Of a stretch of DNA of 64,000 bases, positions 44,899 through 54,134 are shown one piece after another. The position numbers and the translations under genes were made by a program. Source of the DNA: Bacteroidota bacterium (lineage in GTDB: Bacteria > Bacteroidota > Bacteroidia > B-17B0 > Aurantibacillaceae); NCBI GenBank assembly GCA_013816895.1, contig JACDDR010000003.1, forward strand, positions 1 to 64,000, written 5' to 3'. The notes beneath the pieces are model-generated. The model saw only the letters and a list, made by a program, of their open reading frames with translations, was not told where the DNA came from and ran no database searches. Position 1 is the first letter of the stretch, and every line of letters begins with the position of its first letter.

Positions 44899-45585
44899 TT
44901 AGTGTATGCCTATGGATGTAAGGATGTGATTAAAAAACGGTGCAAATACAGAAGGTTTCACAATTAAAATAAATACGATGCCAAAAATAGCCCCCCAGAA
45001 ATGTGATTCGTGACTAACGTTATCCGTGTAATCCGAGGTTCGCTTCCTGCGGATGAGATAAAAGCTTATGCCCAGTAACAAGATGCCAATTAACCAGCCG
45101 GGCATTTGTGGAAGAAAAAAGAAAGAAAGTTTTCCTTTGGGCTGCACAATGATCCAGCAAAACATTATGGAAGAAATTGCGCCGCTGGCCCCAAGCGATG
45201 AATACTCCTGATTGTTTTTATGCCGAAGGTATTCTGTTATAGAAGCAGCATAAATTCCGCCGGTAAATAAAATCAGGTACCAGATTTTTGCGAGCCGCAC
45301 ATTGTCGGGACTTGGCAATATTTGAAAACCTTCCGCGTCGTGCCCCGCGATAATATTCGGAAAGGCGTGCTCTTCGAGATTTAGTCCGATTGAAAAAAGT
45401 GCAAGACAGTTAAACAGAAGGTGAAAATAATCCCCATGAATAAAGGCGTGCGTTAAAAAGCGGTAATGTTCATTAAAGTGATGGATGGAGTAAGGGTGGA
45501 ACATGTACTTGTTCATAGCCGTCCTGTTATTTAAGCAAACAATCGAAAAAACAATAATAATAGCCAGGAAAGTATACGTTATCAT
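44899..45585 (-). CDS. Rhomboid-family intramembrane serine protease
   Basis: This 228-residue protein has about six TM helices and both rhomboid catalytic residues: Ser134 in LGASGAISSI and His195 in SHESHFWGAIFG. HAFIHGDYFHLLFNCLALF in helix 2 is the conserved HxxxN-type segment. Rhomboids cut TM or near-membrane segments of partners. The gene is first in an operon with two small secreted paralogues and divergent from the PorE-like gene. The natural substrate is unknown. Confidence 0.92.
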   Translation of the reverse strand: MITYTFLAIIIVFSIVCLNNRTAMNKYMFHPYSIHHFNEHYRFLTHAFIHGDYFHLLFNCLALFSIGLNLEEHAFPNIIAGHDAEGFQILPSPDNVRLAKIWYLILFTGGIYAASITEYLRHKNNQEYSSLGASGAISSIMFCWIIVQPKGKLSFFFLPQMPGWLIGILLLGISFYLIRRKRTSDYTDNVSHESHFWGAIFGIVFILIVKPSVFAPFFNHILTSIGIH

Positions 45586-45667
45586 CAGCGTAAATATAAG
45601 CAGGCCTTTAAAATATAACTAATTTATAAGATTTGTAACATCAACAATACGCGTTAATAATTGATTT

Positions 45668-45685
45668 TTCCCTAAATTTAGGGAA
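45668..45685. promoter_or_regulatory. 18-bp perfect palindrome upstream of the PorE-like gene
   Basis: TTCCCTAAATTTAGGGAA is an exact inverted repeat 47 bp before the ATG at 45733 and 82 bp before the divergent rhomboid start. It follows a TTG (45661-45663) that could be a -33 element, so a bound dimer could block or activate transcription. It is a candidate operator for an unidentified regulator. Confidence 0.45.
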
Positions 45686-45732
45686 GTATATTAAATTTAA
45701 GCGCGACCTTTAGCCCATTTTAATATTCCCTT

Positions 45733-47901
45733 ATGATACATAAAAACCTCGCAATCCTTCTTCTCTTACTTTGTTTCTTCTTTACACAGGCGCAGTCAAC
45801 CGACAACTCCATTGTAAAAGCCGACAAGTCCTTTATTAAAAAACAATATAAAGAAGCCGCAGTTTCATATGAAAAGTTCTTAAAGAATAGTGCACGTGAT
45901 TTTTACGCTGCACGGCAGGCCGCTTTATGTTATTCGAGATTAAATGAGCACTCAAAAGCCATTGATTACTGGACCATTGTAGCCGATGACAGCAAGGCAA
46001 GCGAAAAGGATAAACTGGAATATGCCAAATGTTTGCTTTCAAATTACAGAACCGACGATGCAAAAAAGGTATTTATTAATCTGCAATCCAGTAAGGATAA
46101 AGAAGTGTTCGCATGGTCAAAAACTTATTTCAATCCCTCTTTTTTTTATGAAGATTCTGCTTTATGTAAGGTGATCGAGGTATCCGGAGTGAATACCGCA
46201 GGCCCCGAATATTCGCCTTTTTATTACAAAGAGCATCTTCTTTTTATAAGAAAGAGCTCCAAAAAACCGCGATCTGCGTCCATCTTGTCTGCTGAAGAAG
46301 TTGATTCCATCACTTTCAATAAAATTTTAAAGTTCAATAAGCAGATACAGAATAAATACGCTAATGGTGCTCTTTGCTTTACTCCCGACGACTCCACCAT
46401 TTATTTCACAAGAACCGCTTCGGTGAAAGAAACAAAAAAGAAAGCAAAAGATCCGAACGGTACTTTAAAATTACAAATTTTTATAAGTGCCATGAACAGT
46501 TTCGGTTTAGCGCATGAGGAGATCCATCCTTTTATTTATAATTCTTTTGAATATAACTGTATGCATCCTTCGATCAGTAAAAACGGTAAACGATTATATT
46601 TCGCAAGCGACATGCCCGGCTCTCTCGGAGGGAATGATATTTTTGTATGCGAGTGGCGCGATGGATCGTGGGGCCAGCCAAAAAATCTCGGAGAAGGAAT
46701 TAACACCTCGGGTAACGAAATGTTTCCGTTTATAGCCGCTGATGGCAGCCTTTATTTCACAAGCGATACCCGCCCGGGAATGGGGGGACTGGATATATTC
46801 TTTGCTGACCCGGCTACCGACGGAACCTTTGGCGAGGCTCAAAACGCAGGCAGTAAAATAAACACGCAATTTAATGATTTTGGCATTTATCTGTTTGACA
46901 AAACCAACAAAGGGTATCTTAGTTCCAATCGTAAAAATAATATAAACGACGATGATATTTATTACTTCATTAATAACAAGCCAAAGTCGTTCCCGGCAAA
47001 GATCATGTTTATTGATTCCCTCAGCCGAAACAGTGCGGCCGCCTCTTTTAAAATTGCCTCTCCTTCCGGTTCTTTCGAAAGCAGTGTGGACAGCGGTAAA
47101 TATTATTCTACGCGCCTGAAGGCCGGACAGGCTATTGATATTTCTGTGAACGCCGGGCAATATGTTGCCAGGAACTATCACAGGGAAATTGTAAAGGGGG
47201 ACAGCGTAGTTGTTATTGAGCTTAAGCCGGTTTCGCAGAAATGCATTGAAGGCACAATATATGACAAAGACAATAACCTGGCCCTGGCGGGTGTTAAGGT
47301 GTCTATTTTTGATGAAGATGGAAACAAGTATCTTGACCAGGTGACCGATGCAACGGGTAAATACAGTGTGTGCAACCTGCCGTTAAATAAACCCCTTTAC
47401 ATAGGTTCGAATAAAAAGCCGGATTATTTTTCCAATACCGATAAATTTGTTGTTCGCAAGGACAGTGACGTGGTAAAAAATATTTACGCGTTAAAAATTG
47501 TAGTTGGAAAGGCTATTAAGATTGACAATATTTATTTTGATGTGGCAAAGTTCAATGTAAGGCCGGATGCGGCTTTAGAGCTTGATAAGCTGGTAAAATT
47601 AATGAAGGATAATCAGGAGGTAATTATAGAATTAAGCTCTCACACCGATTGTAATGGAGCGGCGGCATCTAACTTAATGCTTTCCGACAAACGCGCCAAA
47701 TCTGCTGCGGCATATATAATAAGCAAATCGATCAGCAGCAAACGCATTAAAGGAAAGGGCTACGGCGAATCAAAACTGGTTAATGACTGTAAATGCGAGG
47801 GTAAAAAAGCATCCACCTGTACCGAAGAACAACACGCTCAAAACCGGAGAGTGGAGATTAAAGTTACCGGATTTGTAGGAACGAAGGCGAAGAAGAAATA
47901 A
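45733..47901 (+). CDS. PorE-like TPR / PD40 propeller / regulatory domain / OmpA-C protein
   Basis: This 722-residue protein has a signal peptide, a TPR-like region (about 22-130), PD40/WD40-like propeller blades (about 150-420, with MHPSISKNGKRLYFASDMPG, ADGSLYFTSDTRPGMGGLDI and GYLSSNRKN), a carboxypeptidase-regulatory-like domain (about 500-590, GTIYDKDNNLALAGVKVSIFD) and a C-terminal OmpA peptidoglycan-binding domain (HTDCNGAAASNLMLSDKRAKS, NRRVEIKV). This is the domain order of PorE, the T9SS-associated periplasmic protein, and of other Bacteroidota paralogues. Anchoring to peptidoglycan is expected; membership of the T9SS machine is inference, since such proteins are often multi-copy. 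Confidence 0.88.
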   Translation: MIHKNLAILLLLLCFFFTQAQSTDNSIVKADKSFIKKQYKEAAVSYEKFLKNSARDFYAARQAALCYSRLNEHSKAIDYWTIVADDSKASEKDKLEYAKCLLSNYRTDDAKKVFINLQSSKDKEVFAWSKTYFNPSFFYEDSALCKVIEVSGVNTAGPEYSPFYYKEHLLFIRKSSKKPRSASILSAEEVDSITFNKILKFNKQIQNKYANGALCFTPDDSTIYFTRTASVKETKKKAKDPNGTLKLQIFISAMNSFGLAHEEIHPFIYNSFEYNCMHPSISKNGKRLYFASDMPGSLGGNDIFVCEWRDGSWGQPKNLGEGINTSGNEMFPFIAADGSLYFTSDTRPGMGGLDIFFADPATDGTFGEAQNAGSKINTQFNDFGIYLFDKTNKGYLSSNRKNNINDDDIYYFINNKPKSFPAKIMFIDSLSRNSAAASFKIASPSGSFESSVDSGKYYSTRLKAGQAIDISVNAGQYVARNYHREIVKGDSVVVIELKPVSQKCIEGTIYDKDNNLALAGVKVSIFDEDGNKYLDQVTDATGKYSVCNLPLNKPLYIGSNKKPDYFSNTDKFVVRKDSDVVKNIYALKIVVGKAIKIDNIYFDVAKFNVRPDAALELDKLVKLMKDNQEVIIELSSHTDCNGAAASNLMLSDKRAKSAAAYIISKSISSKRIKGKGYGESKLVNDCKCEGKKASTCTEEQHAQNRRVEIKVTGFVGTKAKKK

Positions 47902-48060
47902 GTTTAATTTTTTTGGATTTTTGCTTTTTAGCCCTTACTCGGTTAACGATAGATTTAGATTGAGTATCTGTTCGCGTTTCGCAGACAAGAGCTTTTCACT
48001 AGACGAAAATATTTGTATCTTTATTTGAAGTTTTACGTTAGACTAAAAACATCTATTGTT

Positions 48061-48480
48061 ATGAAAAAATCAGCCTTAATCCTTTTAATATGTTTGGTTG
48101 CGACACAATACGCAAATGCCCAAAACAAAAAAATGTATGTTTCAAGACATGGCGGGACAAAAAAAATATTGACGTTTGGTAAAATCGGGTATAACGTTTA
48201 TCGTTTCAGTAATAATTCAGACCAATGCGATACGCTAATTTGCACGGGCTCTGGCTTTGAAATATGCAAAATAGACAAAGACATTATAAAATCAAGTAAA
48301 GAAGTCGGTAGATATTATGCTCTTTATAATAAAGCAATTCGTGCGACACAGAAGCGGGTACGGAAGGACAAAAAAAGTTCAGGGCAATTTAACTTAGCTC
48401 TCGACTCTCAGACTCTTTCCATTAAATATTCCAACGCTGACAAAAAAGGTAACGCTGACATTGAAATGCAGGTGTTATAG
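48061..48480 (+). CDS. Small secreted protein of unknown function
   Basis: The track start at 48013 adds a non-signal extension; ATG at 48061 gives a 139-residue protein with a signal peptide (MKKSALILLICLVATQYANA). The mature part is basic, with VSRHGGTKKILTFGKIGYNVYRF, two Cys (QCDTLICTG, then FEICKID) and a helix with many Lys/Arg. I recognise no domain. It lies between the PorE-like gene and a convergent barrel gene; its role is not known. Confidence 0.7.
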   Translation: MKKSALILLICLVATQYANAQNKKMYVSRHGGTKKILTFGKIGYNVYRFSNNSDQCDTLICTGSGFEICKIDKDIIKSSKEVGRYYALYNKAIRATQKRVRKDKKSSGQFNLALDSQTLSIKYSNADKKGNADIEMQVL

Positions 48481-48499
48481 CTAAGAAGAGAGGATAAGC

Positions 48500-49438
48500 T
48501 TAAAACTTACTTCTTAACCTTGCGCGTTTACGCTTTTGTTTAAAGATGTACCCAACAGTTAATTCCAGGGTTACGTAAGAGTCTTTTTGAATATCTCCCC
48601 GTTGAGCGGCCACTCCCGATCCATCCGGCAAGGTAGCCCCCTGAATAACTCCGAGACTTGGGTCAGCCATTTGCGCCGCAAGAGGGCCATAAGCTGCCGA
48701 AATAGACGCATTGTCGTAATATCGGCTGCTCACATCATCAATGTAATCGGTAAATGTTTTTCTCCAGGCAAATTCAATTCCAACGGTCCATACCTTTTGA
48801 AAAGTTGCCTTATAGTAAATTCCCAAAGGGATACAGACACTGTAATTAGTATATTGTTTAGGGCCTCCGGCCAAGCCCTGCCCTTCGGTATGAAGCGGTT
48901 TTAGACTAACGTAACCTGATGGACCATAACCTTTTGGGTTGTAATAAAAGCCTCCAATGCCTGCGAACAGAAAAATACACTGGTTATTGCTTTTCATTCT
49001 ACGGTTTAAAGTCCGTTTAATGCCGTAGCGGTTACCGGTTTTCTGGCTCTGCCAGCCAATTTCAATCCGGCCGGATAACTCAAAAATATTGCTTTTGAAA
49101 TTCAGATTACGGTTGTGCCTGAATGGTTCAGCAGTAAGCGCGTCATTTCCTCTTACAATAAGGTAATTGAATTTACTGGCAATATTTAGCCACCTTAAAA
49201 TTTTATAGCGGTAAGCCAGGCCGAATGAAGTTCGGGTTTCCTGGAAGTTCAGGTCGACAGGACTGTAATCTGTACCTATTTTGCTTCTGCCCCCAAGATC
49301 ACCAAGGAAATTAGCAGTGCCCATAGTAACGAATACTTCCTTCCTAAACTTTTTCCAGTCACCGGGACGCGTGAAGTTCTGGGAGTACAGGGGGAATATA
49401 CAAACGTATAATATAATCAGGGCAACGCTTCTTCTCAT
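48500..49438 (-). CDS. Outer-membrane beta-barrel protein (DUF6089/PorG-like)
   Basis: This 312-residue protein has a signal peptide (about residues 1-19), the N-terminal pattern EVFVTMGTANFLGDLGG followed by SFGLAYRYKILRWLNIASKFNYL, and alternating aromatic strands ending EVTLELTVGYIF-like before a basic tail (KQKRKRARLRSKF). The FLGDLGG start and barrel layout resemble the DUF6089 group, which includes the T9SS protein PorG. The assignment to PorG itself is tentative. It is convergent with the preceding small gene and near a PorE-like gene. Confidence 0.7.
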   Translation of the reverse strand: MRRSVALIILYVCIFPLYSQNFTRPGDWKKFRKEVFVTMGTANFLGDLGGRSKIGTDYSPVDLNFQETRTSFGLAYRYKILRWLNIASKFNYLIVRGNDALTAEPFRHNRNLNFKSNIFELSGRIEIGWQSQKTGNRYGIKRTLNRRMKSNNQCIFLFAGIGGFYYNPKGYGPSGYVSLKPLHTEGQGLAGGPKQYTNYSVCIPLGIYYKATFQKVWTVGIEFAWRKTFTDYIDDVSSRYYDNASISAAYGPLAAQMADPSLGVIQGATLPDGSGVAAQRGDIQKDSYVTLELTVGYIFKQKRKRARLRSKF

Positions 49439-49531
49439 TGAATAATAACTGTTTAAAAATACAATATTTATTCGAAATGGTAAAATTTTGGCCGATTATG
49501 TTATTATATGTCTGTTTAAACCGCTTTTTAA

Positions 49532-50959
49532 TTAACTGAAGAACAAAGGATTAAAATTAATGAGGTACACTTTTTCCGTGGCACGGGTGATAGCGGTGTA
49601 AAGCCAGCGGATGTAGTTACGGTCAATATCCTCTTCCTTTATATAACCCTGGTCGATAAAGACTACCGGCCACTGTCCGCCTTGAGATTTATGGCAGGTA
49701 ACCGCGTAACTGAACTTTACCTGCAACGCGTTATAGTAAGGACTGTTTTTTACATATACCTTTCTGACAGAACGTACAGGTTCGTTGTTCAGATCCGCCA
49801 ACACATTGGTATATAAACTTTTTTGTTGTTCTGTTGTGAGGGCGGGATTATCGGAATGCAGGCAATCGATCAGCAATTTTACTTCCTGCTCCGGCAGGTT
49901 AGGATAATCAATAAGCTTGATGTTACAATCTACAAAGTTAAAACCATATATTTCTTCTCTTCCTCTTATCCTCGTTATTTCAGCAATATCGCCATTGGCA
50001 ATAAAGCTTATGTCCTGAGTTTTTTCCCCGGCCCAGAAATAATTATTTTTTACGATCATTATTTTATCGCCGGTGCACACATTTTCTTCGTAAAGTTTAA
50101 TACGGTTACGAAAACTCTGGTTAAATAAATTGGCGCGTTTGTTGCTCCTTGTAATAATTATAATGTTGTCCTCCCCATACTGTGATATCGCTGAATTTAA
50201 AATATCTTCCAGCTCATCCCCTGGTACATTTACCACATCGCTGGCGCAGGTTATTTTGGGAATTATAGTTTCATCGTTTAATAAATTTTCACGGAGCGAT
50301 GTGGCATTAAAAAGTATTCCGCTTTCACTTTGCTGGCGGGCAACTTCGCGAAGCTCAAAAAAACGGATGTTCAGATGAAAAGCGTTTTTAAGATATTTTT
50401 CATCCAGCGCAGGACTATCATTGCTGCCCACCGGCGGAAGCTGCGCCGTATCACCAATGAGTATGAGTTTGCAATTCTCGCCACTATAAACATATTCAAA
50501 TAAATTTTCAAGAAGATTATTGAAGAGTCCGCTTTCGTTTACACTGTCGGCATTTATCATCGACGCTTCGTCAACAATAAACAAAGTATTCCGGTGCAGG
50601 TTTTCAGCGAGCGTAAAAAGCATTGCGCCATCTTCATTCATTGTTTTCCTGAAAATTTTTTTATGAATGGTCTGCGCTTCTTTTTGCGCGTAATTGCCGA
50701 TCACCTTGGCAGCCCTGCCAGTGGGGGCAAGTAGAACACTTCGCCATTTAATATTGGGAAGCGCTTTTGTAAAAGCTGAAATCAGGTTGGTTTTACCGGT
50801 ACCCGCATATCCACGTAAAATAAAAACCCCGCGCTCATCGGGGTCAAAAATAAATTGACTGATTAATCCTATCGCCGTTTCCTGATCGTGGTTGGCAACA
50901 AAGGGCAATTGCTTTTTTACTACCGATTCAAATTCAAAAGCAGAAAGTGGCTTGGACAT
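49532..50959 (-). CDS. RecD/Dda-like superfamily 1B DNA helicase
   Basis: This 475-residue protein has the SF1 helicase motifs: motif I GYAGTGKT (residues 50-57), Ia LLAPTGRAAKVIG, motif II LFIVDEASMI, motif III LILIGDTAQLPPVG, motif IV-type ITRSNKRANLFN, motif V VTCHKSQGGQWPVVFID, and motif VI YRWLYTAITRATEKVYL in modified form (NYIRWLYTAITRA). This is the RecD2/Dda layout without the long RecD N-terminus, so it is a stand-alone 5'-3' helicase, not RecBCD subunit D. It probably acts in repair or fork processing. It is 30 nt downstream of ribBA. Confidence 0.88.
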   Translation of the reverse strand: MSKPLSAFEFESVVKKQLPFVANHDQETAIGLISQFIFDPDERGVFILRGYAGTGKTNLISAFTKALPNIKWRSVLLAPTGRAAKVIGNYAQKEAQTIHKKIFRKTMNEDGAMLFTLAENLHRNTLFIVDEASMINADSVNESGLFNNLLENLFEYVYSGENCKLILIGDTAQLPPVGSNDSPALDEKYLKNAFHLNIRFFELREVARQQSESGILFNATSLRENLLNDETIIPKITCASDVVNVPGDELEDILNSAISQYGEDNIIIITRSNKRANLFNQSFRNRIKLYEENVCTGDKIMIVKNNYFWAGEKTQDISFIANGDIAEITRIRGREEIYGFNFVDCNIKLIDYPNLPEQEVKLLIDCLHSDNPALTTEQQKSLYTNVLADLNNEPVRSVRKVYVKNSPYYNALQVKFSYAVTCHKSQGGQWPVVFIDQGYIKEEDIDRNYIRWLYTAITRATEKVYLINFNPLFFS

Positions 50960-50989
50960 GAATCTATTTGTAATTTGCTGTGAGAAGAT

Positions 50990-52195
50990 TTAAAACGAAT
51001 GACCCATTTTATCTTTTTTTGTCTGCAGATATTTTTCGTTGTGCGGATTGGATTTAATCACAATGCTGATGTTTTCCACGATCTCTAATCCGTACCCTAT
51101 AAGGCCTGCACGTTTTTTGGGATTGTTGGTCATCAGTTTCATTTTCCTAACGCCAAGGTCGCGCAAAATCTGTGCTCCCACGCCGTAATCCCGCTCATCC
51201 ACTTTAAATCCAAGTTCTACATTGGCTTCAACGGTATCCAGTCCTTCCTCCTGTAATTTGTAGGCTCTTAATTTATTTAATAAGCCAATGCCGCGACCTT
51301 CCTGATTCAAATAAACCACTACGCCTTTTCCGGCTTTTTCAATCATCTGCATCGATTTGTGTAATTGTTCGCCGCAATCGCAACGGCAACTTCCGAAGAT
51401 ATCGCCGGTAACGCAGGAGGAATGCATTCTCACAAGAACGGGCTCATCTTTATCCCACTCGCCTTTCACCAGCGCCAGATGTTCCTGGCCGTTGGTTTCT
51501 ACTCTATAATCAATCAGTTTAAAAGTGCCCCAGTCGGTAGGCATTTGAACTTCTACCTGGCGGGTAACGATGCTTTCTTTCTCAAGCCGGTAAGAGATAA
51601 GGTCTTCTATGCTTATAATTTTCAGATCGAATTTTTTTCCGATTTCCATCAGCTCTGGCAAACGTGCCATGGTTCCATCTTCATTTAAAATTTCTACCAA
51701 TACGCCGCAGGGTTCAAAACCTGCAAGGACTGAAATATCTACAGTGGCTTCGGTATGCCCGGTGCGCCGCAATACTCCGCCCGGTTTTGATTTTAACGGA
51801 AAAATGTGTCCGGGTCTTCCAAAATCAGAAGGTTTAATGGATGGATCAATAAGCGCTTTAACGGTTTTGGAACGGTCGGAAGCTGAAATGCCTGTAGAGC
51901 AACCGAAACCAAGAAGATCAACGGAAACAGTAAAGGGAGTTTCGTGTAAGGAGGTGTTTGCAGGAACCATCATGTCAAGCTTTAACTCATGCGCGCGTTC
52001 TTCGGTGAGCGGGGCGCAGATGAGACCGCGACCATGCCTTGCCATGAAGTTGATTACTTCGGGCGTGGCGTTGCGGGCTGCTGTTATAAAATCACCTTCA
52101 TTTTCACGGCTCTCGTCATCCACCACAATAATTACTTTGCCATTACGGATGTCTTCCAGCGCTTCCTCAATCGTATTTAATTTTATTTTAGTCAT
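50990..52195 (-). CDS. ribBA: Bifunctional 3,4-dihydroxy-2-butanone-4-phosphate synthase / GTP cyclohydrolase II
   Basis: This 401-residue bifunctional enzyme starts both branches of riboflavin synthesis. RibB (about 1-200) has [17 protein letters not shown] with its catalytic acidic residues, [14 protein letters not shown] and [12 protein letters not shown]. RibA (about 205-401) has [23 protein letters not shown], whose Cys residues bind zinc, then [16 protein letters not shown]. Both active sites look complete. No FMN riboswitch is seen in the 137-bp divergent spacer to the Nudix gene. Confidence 0.96.
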   Translation of the reverse strand: MTKIKLNTIEEALEDIRNGKVIIVVDDESRENEGDFITAARNATPEVINFMARHGRGLICAPLTEERAHELKLDMMVPANTSLHETPFTVSVDLLGFGCSTGISASDRSKTVKALIDPSIKPSDFGRPGHIFPLKSKPGGVLRRTGHTEATVDISVLAGFEPCGVLVEILNEDGTMARLPELMEIGKKFDLKIISIEDLISYRLEKESIVTRQVEVQMPTDWGTFKLIDYRVETNGQEHLALVKGEWDKDEPVLVRMHSSCVTGDIFGSCRCDCGEQLHKSMQMIEKAGKGVVVYLNQEGRGIGLLNKLRAYKLQEEGLDTVEANVELGFKVDERDYGVGAQILRDLGVRKMKLMTNNPKKRAGLIGYGLEIVENISIVIKSNPHNEKYLQTKKDKMGHSF

Positions 52196-52332
52196 AATTT
52201 TTTCGGCAGTTGATGGGTCGGTTCTTTTGCATTCTTTAAAATACAGTTAGCCAATTGGTTTTCTGCCTTTTAACCTGGCTTAATTATTGTACAAATTTAA
52301 TTAATTTAAGCGGTTAAACTCATCCTATTCTT

Positions 52333-52962
52333 GTGCAACATATTATAAATAACATTATACAAAAGTTAAAAGAACCCTTGCCCGGAGAGACAGCTCAATA
52401 CATCATGGCTCCTTCTGAGCGTGGCAAACTGGCTGATTACGGCGATGCAAGTAAATTTAAAATGAGCGCGGTGTTGCTTGTTATTTGCAGGGACGAAGAC
52501 AATGAATTATTTATTCCTTTAACCGAACGGTTCGCTTATGATGGGGTGCATTCGGGGCAGGTGAGTTTGCCCGGTGGAAAATTTGAACCAGCGGATGGTG
52601 ACCTTACTGCTACTGCGTTGCGTGAATGTGAAGAAGAGATAGGGCTTAAAGATAACGTTCAGATTTTAGGAACACTCAGCAGATTATATATTCCTGTAAG
52701 TAATTTTTTAGTACAACCTGTAGTAGCTTACTGCACTTCGCCGCATGTTTTTATGACGCCTCACGTTCGGGAAGTTAAACAGATCGTACGATTGTACCTT
52801 GATGCGCTAATGGACGAAGCCCTGGTTAAAGATGGAATGATTACTGTTTTTAATAATGGGAAAAGAAAAGCCCCCTATTTTGAAATAGAGGGCTTAAAAG
52901 TGTGGGGCGCAACCGCTATGATATTGAGCGAGTTTAAAGTGTTGCTTAAAACTATTTCTTAA
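52333..52962 (+). CDS. CoA-pyrophosphatase-type Nudix hydrolase
   Basis: This 209-residue protein has the Nudix box in GGKFEPADGDLTATALRECEEEIGL, with the preceding VSLPGG typical of the NudL/UPF0035 CoA pyrophosphatase group that cleaves CoA or oxidised CoA to phosphopantetheine and 3',5'-ADP. Positions LFIPLTERFAYDGVHSGQVS lead into it as in that group. Start is GTG at 52333. It overlaps the convergent secreted-protein gene by 11 nt. The activity assignment is good, but other diphosphate substrates are possible. Confidence 0.88.
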   Translation: MQHIINNIIQKLKEPLPGETAQYIMAPSERGKLADYGDASKFKMSAVLLVICRDEDNELFIPLTERFAYDGVHSGQVSLPGGKFEPADGDLTATALRECEEEIGLKDNVQILGTLSRLYIPVSNFLVQPVVAYCTSPHVFMTPHVREVKQIVRLYLDALMDEALVKDGMITVFNNGKRKAPYFEIEGLKVWGATAMILSEFKVLLKTIS

Positions 52963-53734
52963 ATTCAGTCATTGTGTTATCATAACACAGGTAGTACTGA
53001 CCTTTTCCAAGGTTATCAGTTTTGATTTGTTTGCCAAAACCTTTCTTAACAACAACCCCGTAAGCGTCATAAACTTCGTAGCCTGTTTCAGAATTAAAAT
53101 CGATACCCGCGTTACCCTTTGCAATAGCAAAAGAAGGTTTATTGCTGGTTGATTTTACCGTAACTTCCTGTGAGTATTTAGCGATAGAGTTAAGTCCTTT
53201 TTGTTTAACCCTGTATTTATTTTCGCCACTGTGTAAAGTTGCCTGGAAAGAATAAGAATGATTTTCAGGAGAACCAATACCGTTTACTTCTCCGATCGGA
53301 ATCCATTTGTTCCATTTGTATTGCTCAATGATATAAGGTAAAGCGCCTGTTTCGTTTTTGGTGGTCCAGGTAATTAAACCTGCCGGAGAGGCATTCATGG
53401 TTAAAACCTCAAATGTAGGTTTTGGCTTAAGGTCTTCCATGTTAAGTACTTTTGGAGTACAACCGTCCTTGTGAACGATTTCGATGGTAACACTTTCACC
53501 GTATTTTAGTTGTAAAGAGGCCAAATCAATCTCAAAAGCGCTTGAATTGGTCTCATCTGTTGTAATTTTTCCGTTTACTTTAATCTCCTGGGCACAAAAG
53601 CCTACGCCGTTGCTATTGAACGCGTTCTGAACAAAAACGTTCTTGTTTTGATACTTTCCTTCAACAACGAGGGTAGCTGAGTTAACCTTTCCTGTAAAAG
53701 TAACCAGAACTGCCAAAGTTAAAAGATTCTTCAT
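52952..53734 (-). CDS. Secreted protein with C-terminal sorting-domain-like region
   Basis: This 260-residue protein has a signal peptide (MKNLLTLAVLVTFTGKVNSA), two beta-rich modules (about 22-105 and 110-190, the second fibronectin-III-like: LTMNASPAGLITWTTKNETG, NKYRVKQKGLN) and a C-terminal segment (VYDAYGVVVKKGFGKQIKTD, GQYYLCYDN) resembling a divergent T9SS sorting domain. TAATTTTG (complement of 53763-53770) is a good -7 box 28 nt upstream. Function is unknown; export through T9SS is probable, not certain. Confidence 0.72.
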   Translation of the reverse strand: MKNLLTLAVLVTFTGKVNSATLVVEGKYQNKNVFVQNAFNSNGVGFCAQEIKVNGKITTDETNSSAFEIDLASLQLKYGESVTIEIVHKDGCTPKVLNMEDLKPKPTFEVLTMNASPAGLITWTTKNETGALPYIIEQYKWNKWIPIGEVNGIGSPENHSYSFQATLHSGENKYRVKQKGLNSIAKYSQEVTVKSTSNKPSFAIAKGNAGIDFNSETGYEVYDAYGVVVKKGFGKQIKTDNLGKGQYYLCYDNTMTEFKK

Positions 53735-53787
53735 GTTTTATTTAGTATTGATTTTAAGAGTACAAAATTATAAAAAATATCGACGAA

Positions 53788-53979
53788 TTAAAGGAATTTC
53801 CGGATTTTAACAATTAAAAAAAGAATACTTATAAACAGAAGAATTCCAATAAGCACCAACCAGGGCTTTTTAAAGTGGATTTTAGTCACTGCCAGGTCTT
53901 TACGGTAAGACCAAATGAGTCCTCCGATGAAAACAAGGGAGAAAAGAATAACAAATAGAAGCCGGCCGGGGGTTAACAT
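53788..53979 (-). CDS. Small two-helix membrane protein
   Basis: This 63-residue protein has two TM helices (LLFVILFSLVFIGGLIWSY and WLVLIGILLFISILFLIVKI) joined by a basic loop (RKDLAVTKIHFKKP). Proteins of this size with a YRKDL motif after TM1 recur in Bacteroidota genomes as conserved hypotheticals, so I treat it as real. TATATTTG (complement of 53990-53997) lies 10 nt upstream. No function is known. Confidence 0.7.
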   Translation of the reverse strand: MLTPGRLLFVILFSLVFIGGLIWSYRKDLAVTKIHFKKPWLVLIGILLFISILFLIVKIRKFL

Positions 53980-54134
53980 ATTATGTTTGCAAATATACGT
54001 TCTATTGGCGGGAATATATTTTTTATTGCTTATAATTTTTTGAACTTCGCATTTTAATTTTTCTGAAAAGAACCATTCATATTTTTTACCGGACCGCCCT
54101 CACGGCTTGCTTTTTATTCGCCTTTTTTACAGGA

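Noticed and set aside
52196-52332. Possible FMN riboswitch upstream of ribBA
   Set aside because: The 137-bp spacer lacks the conserved FMN-aptamer elements and is shared with a divergent gene.
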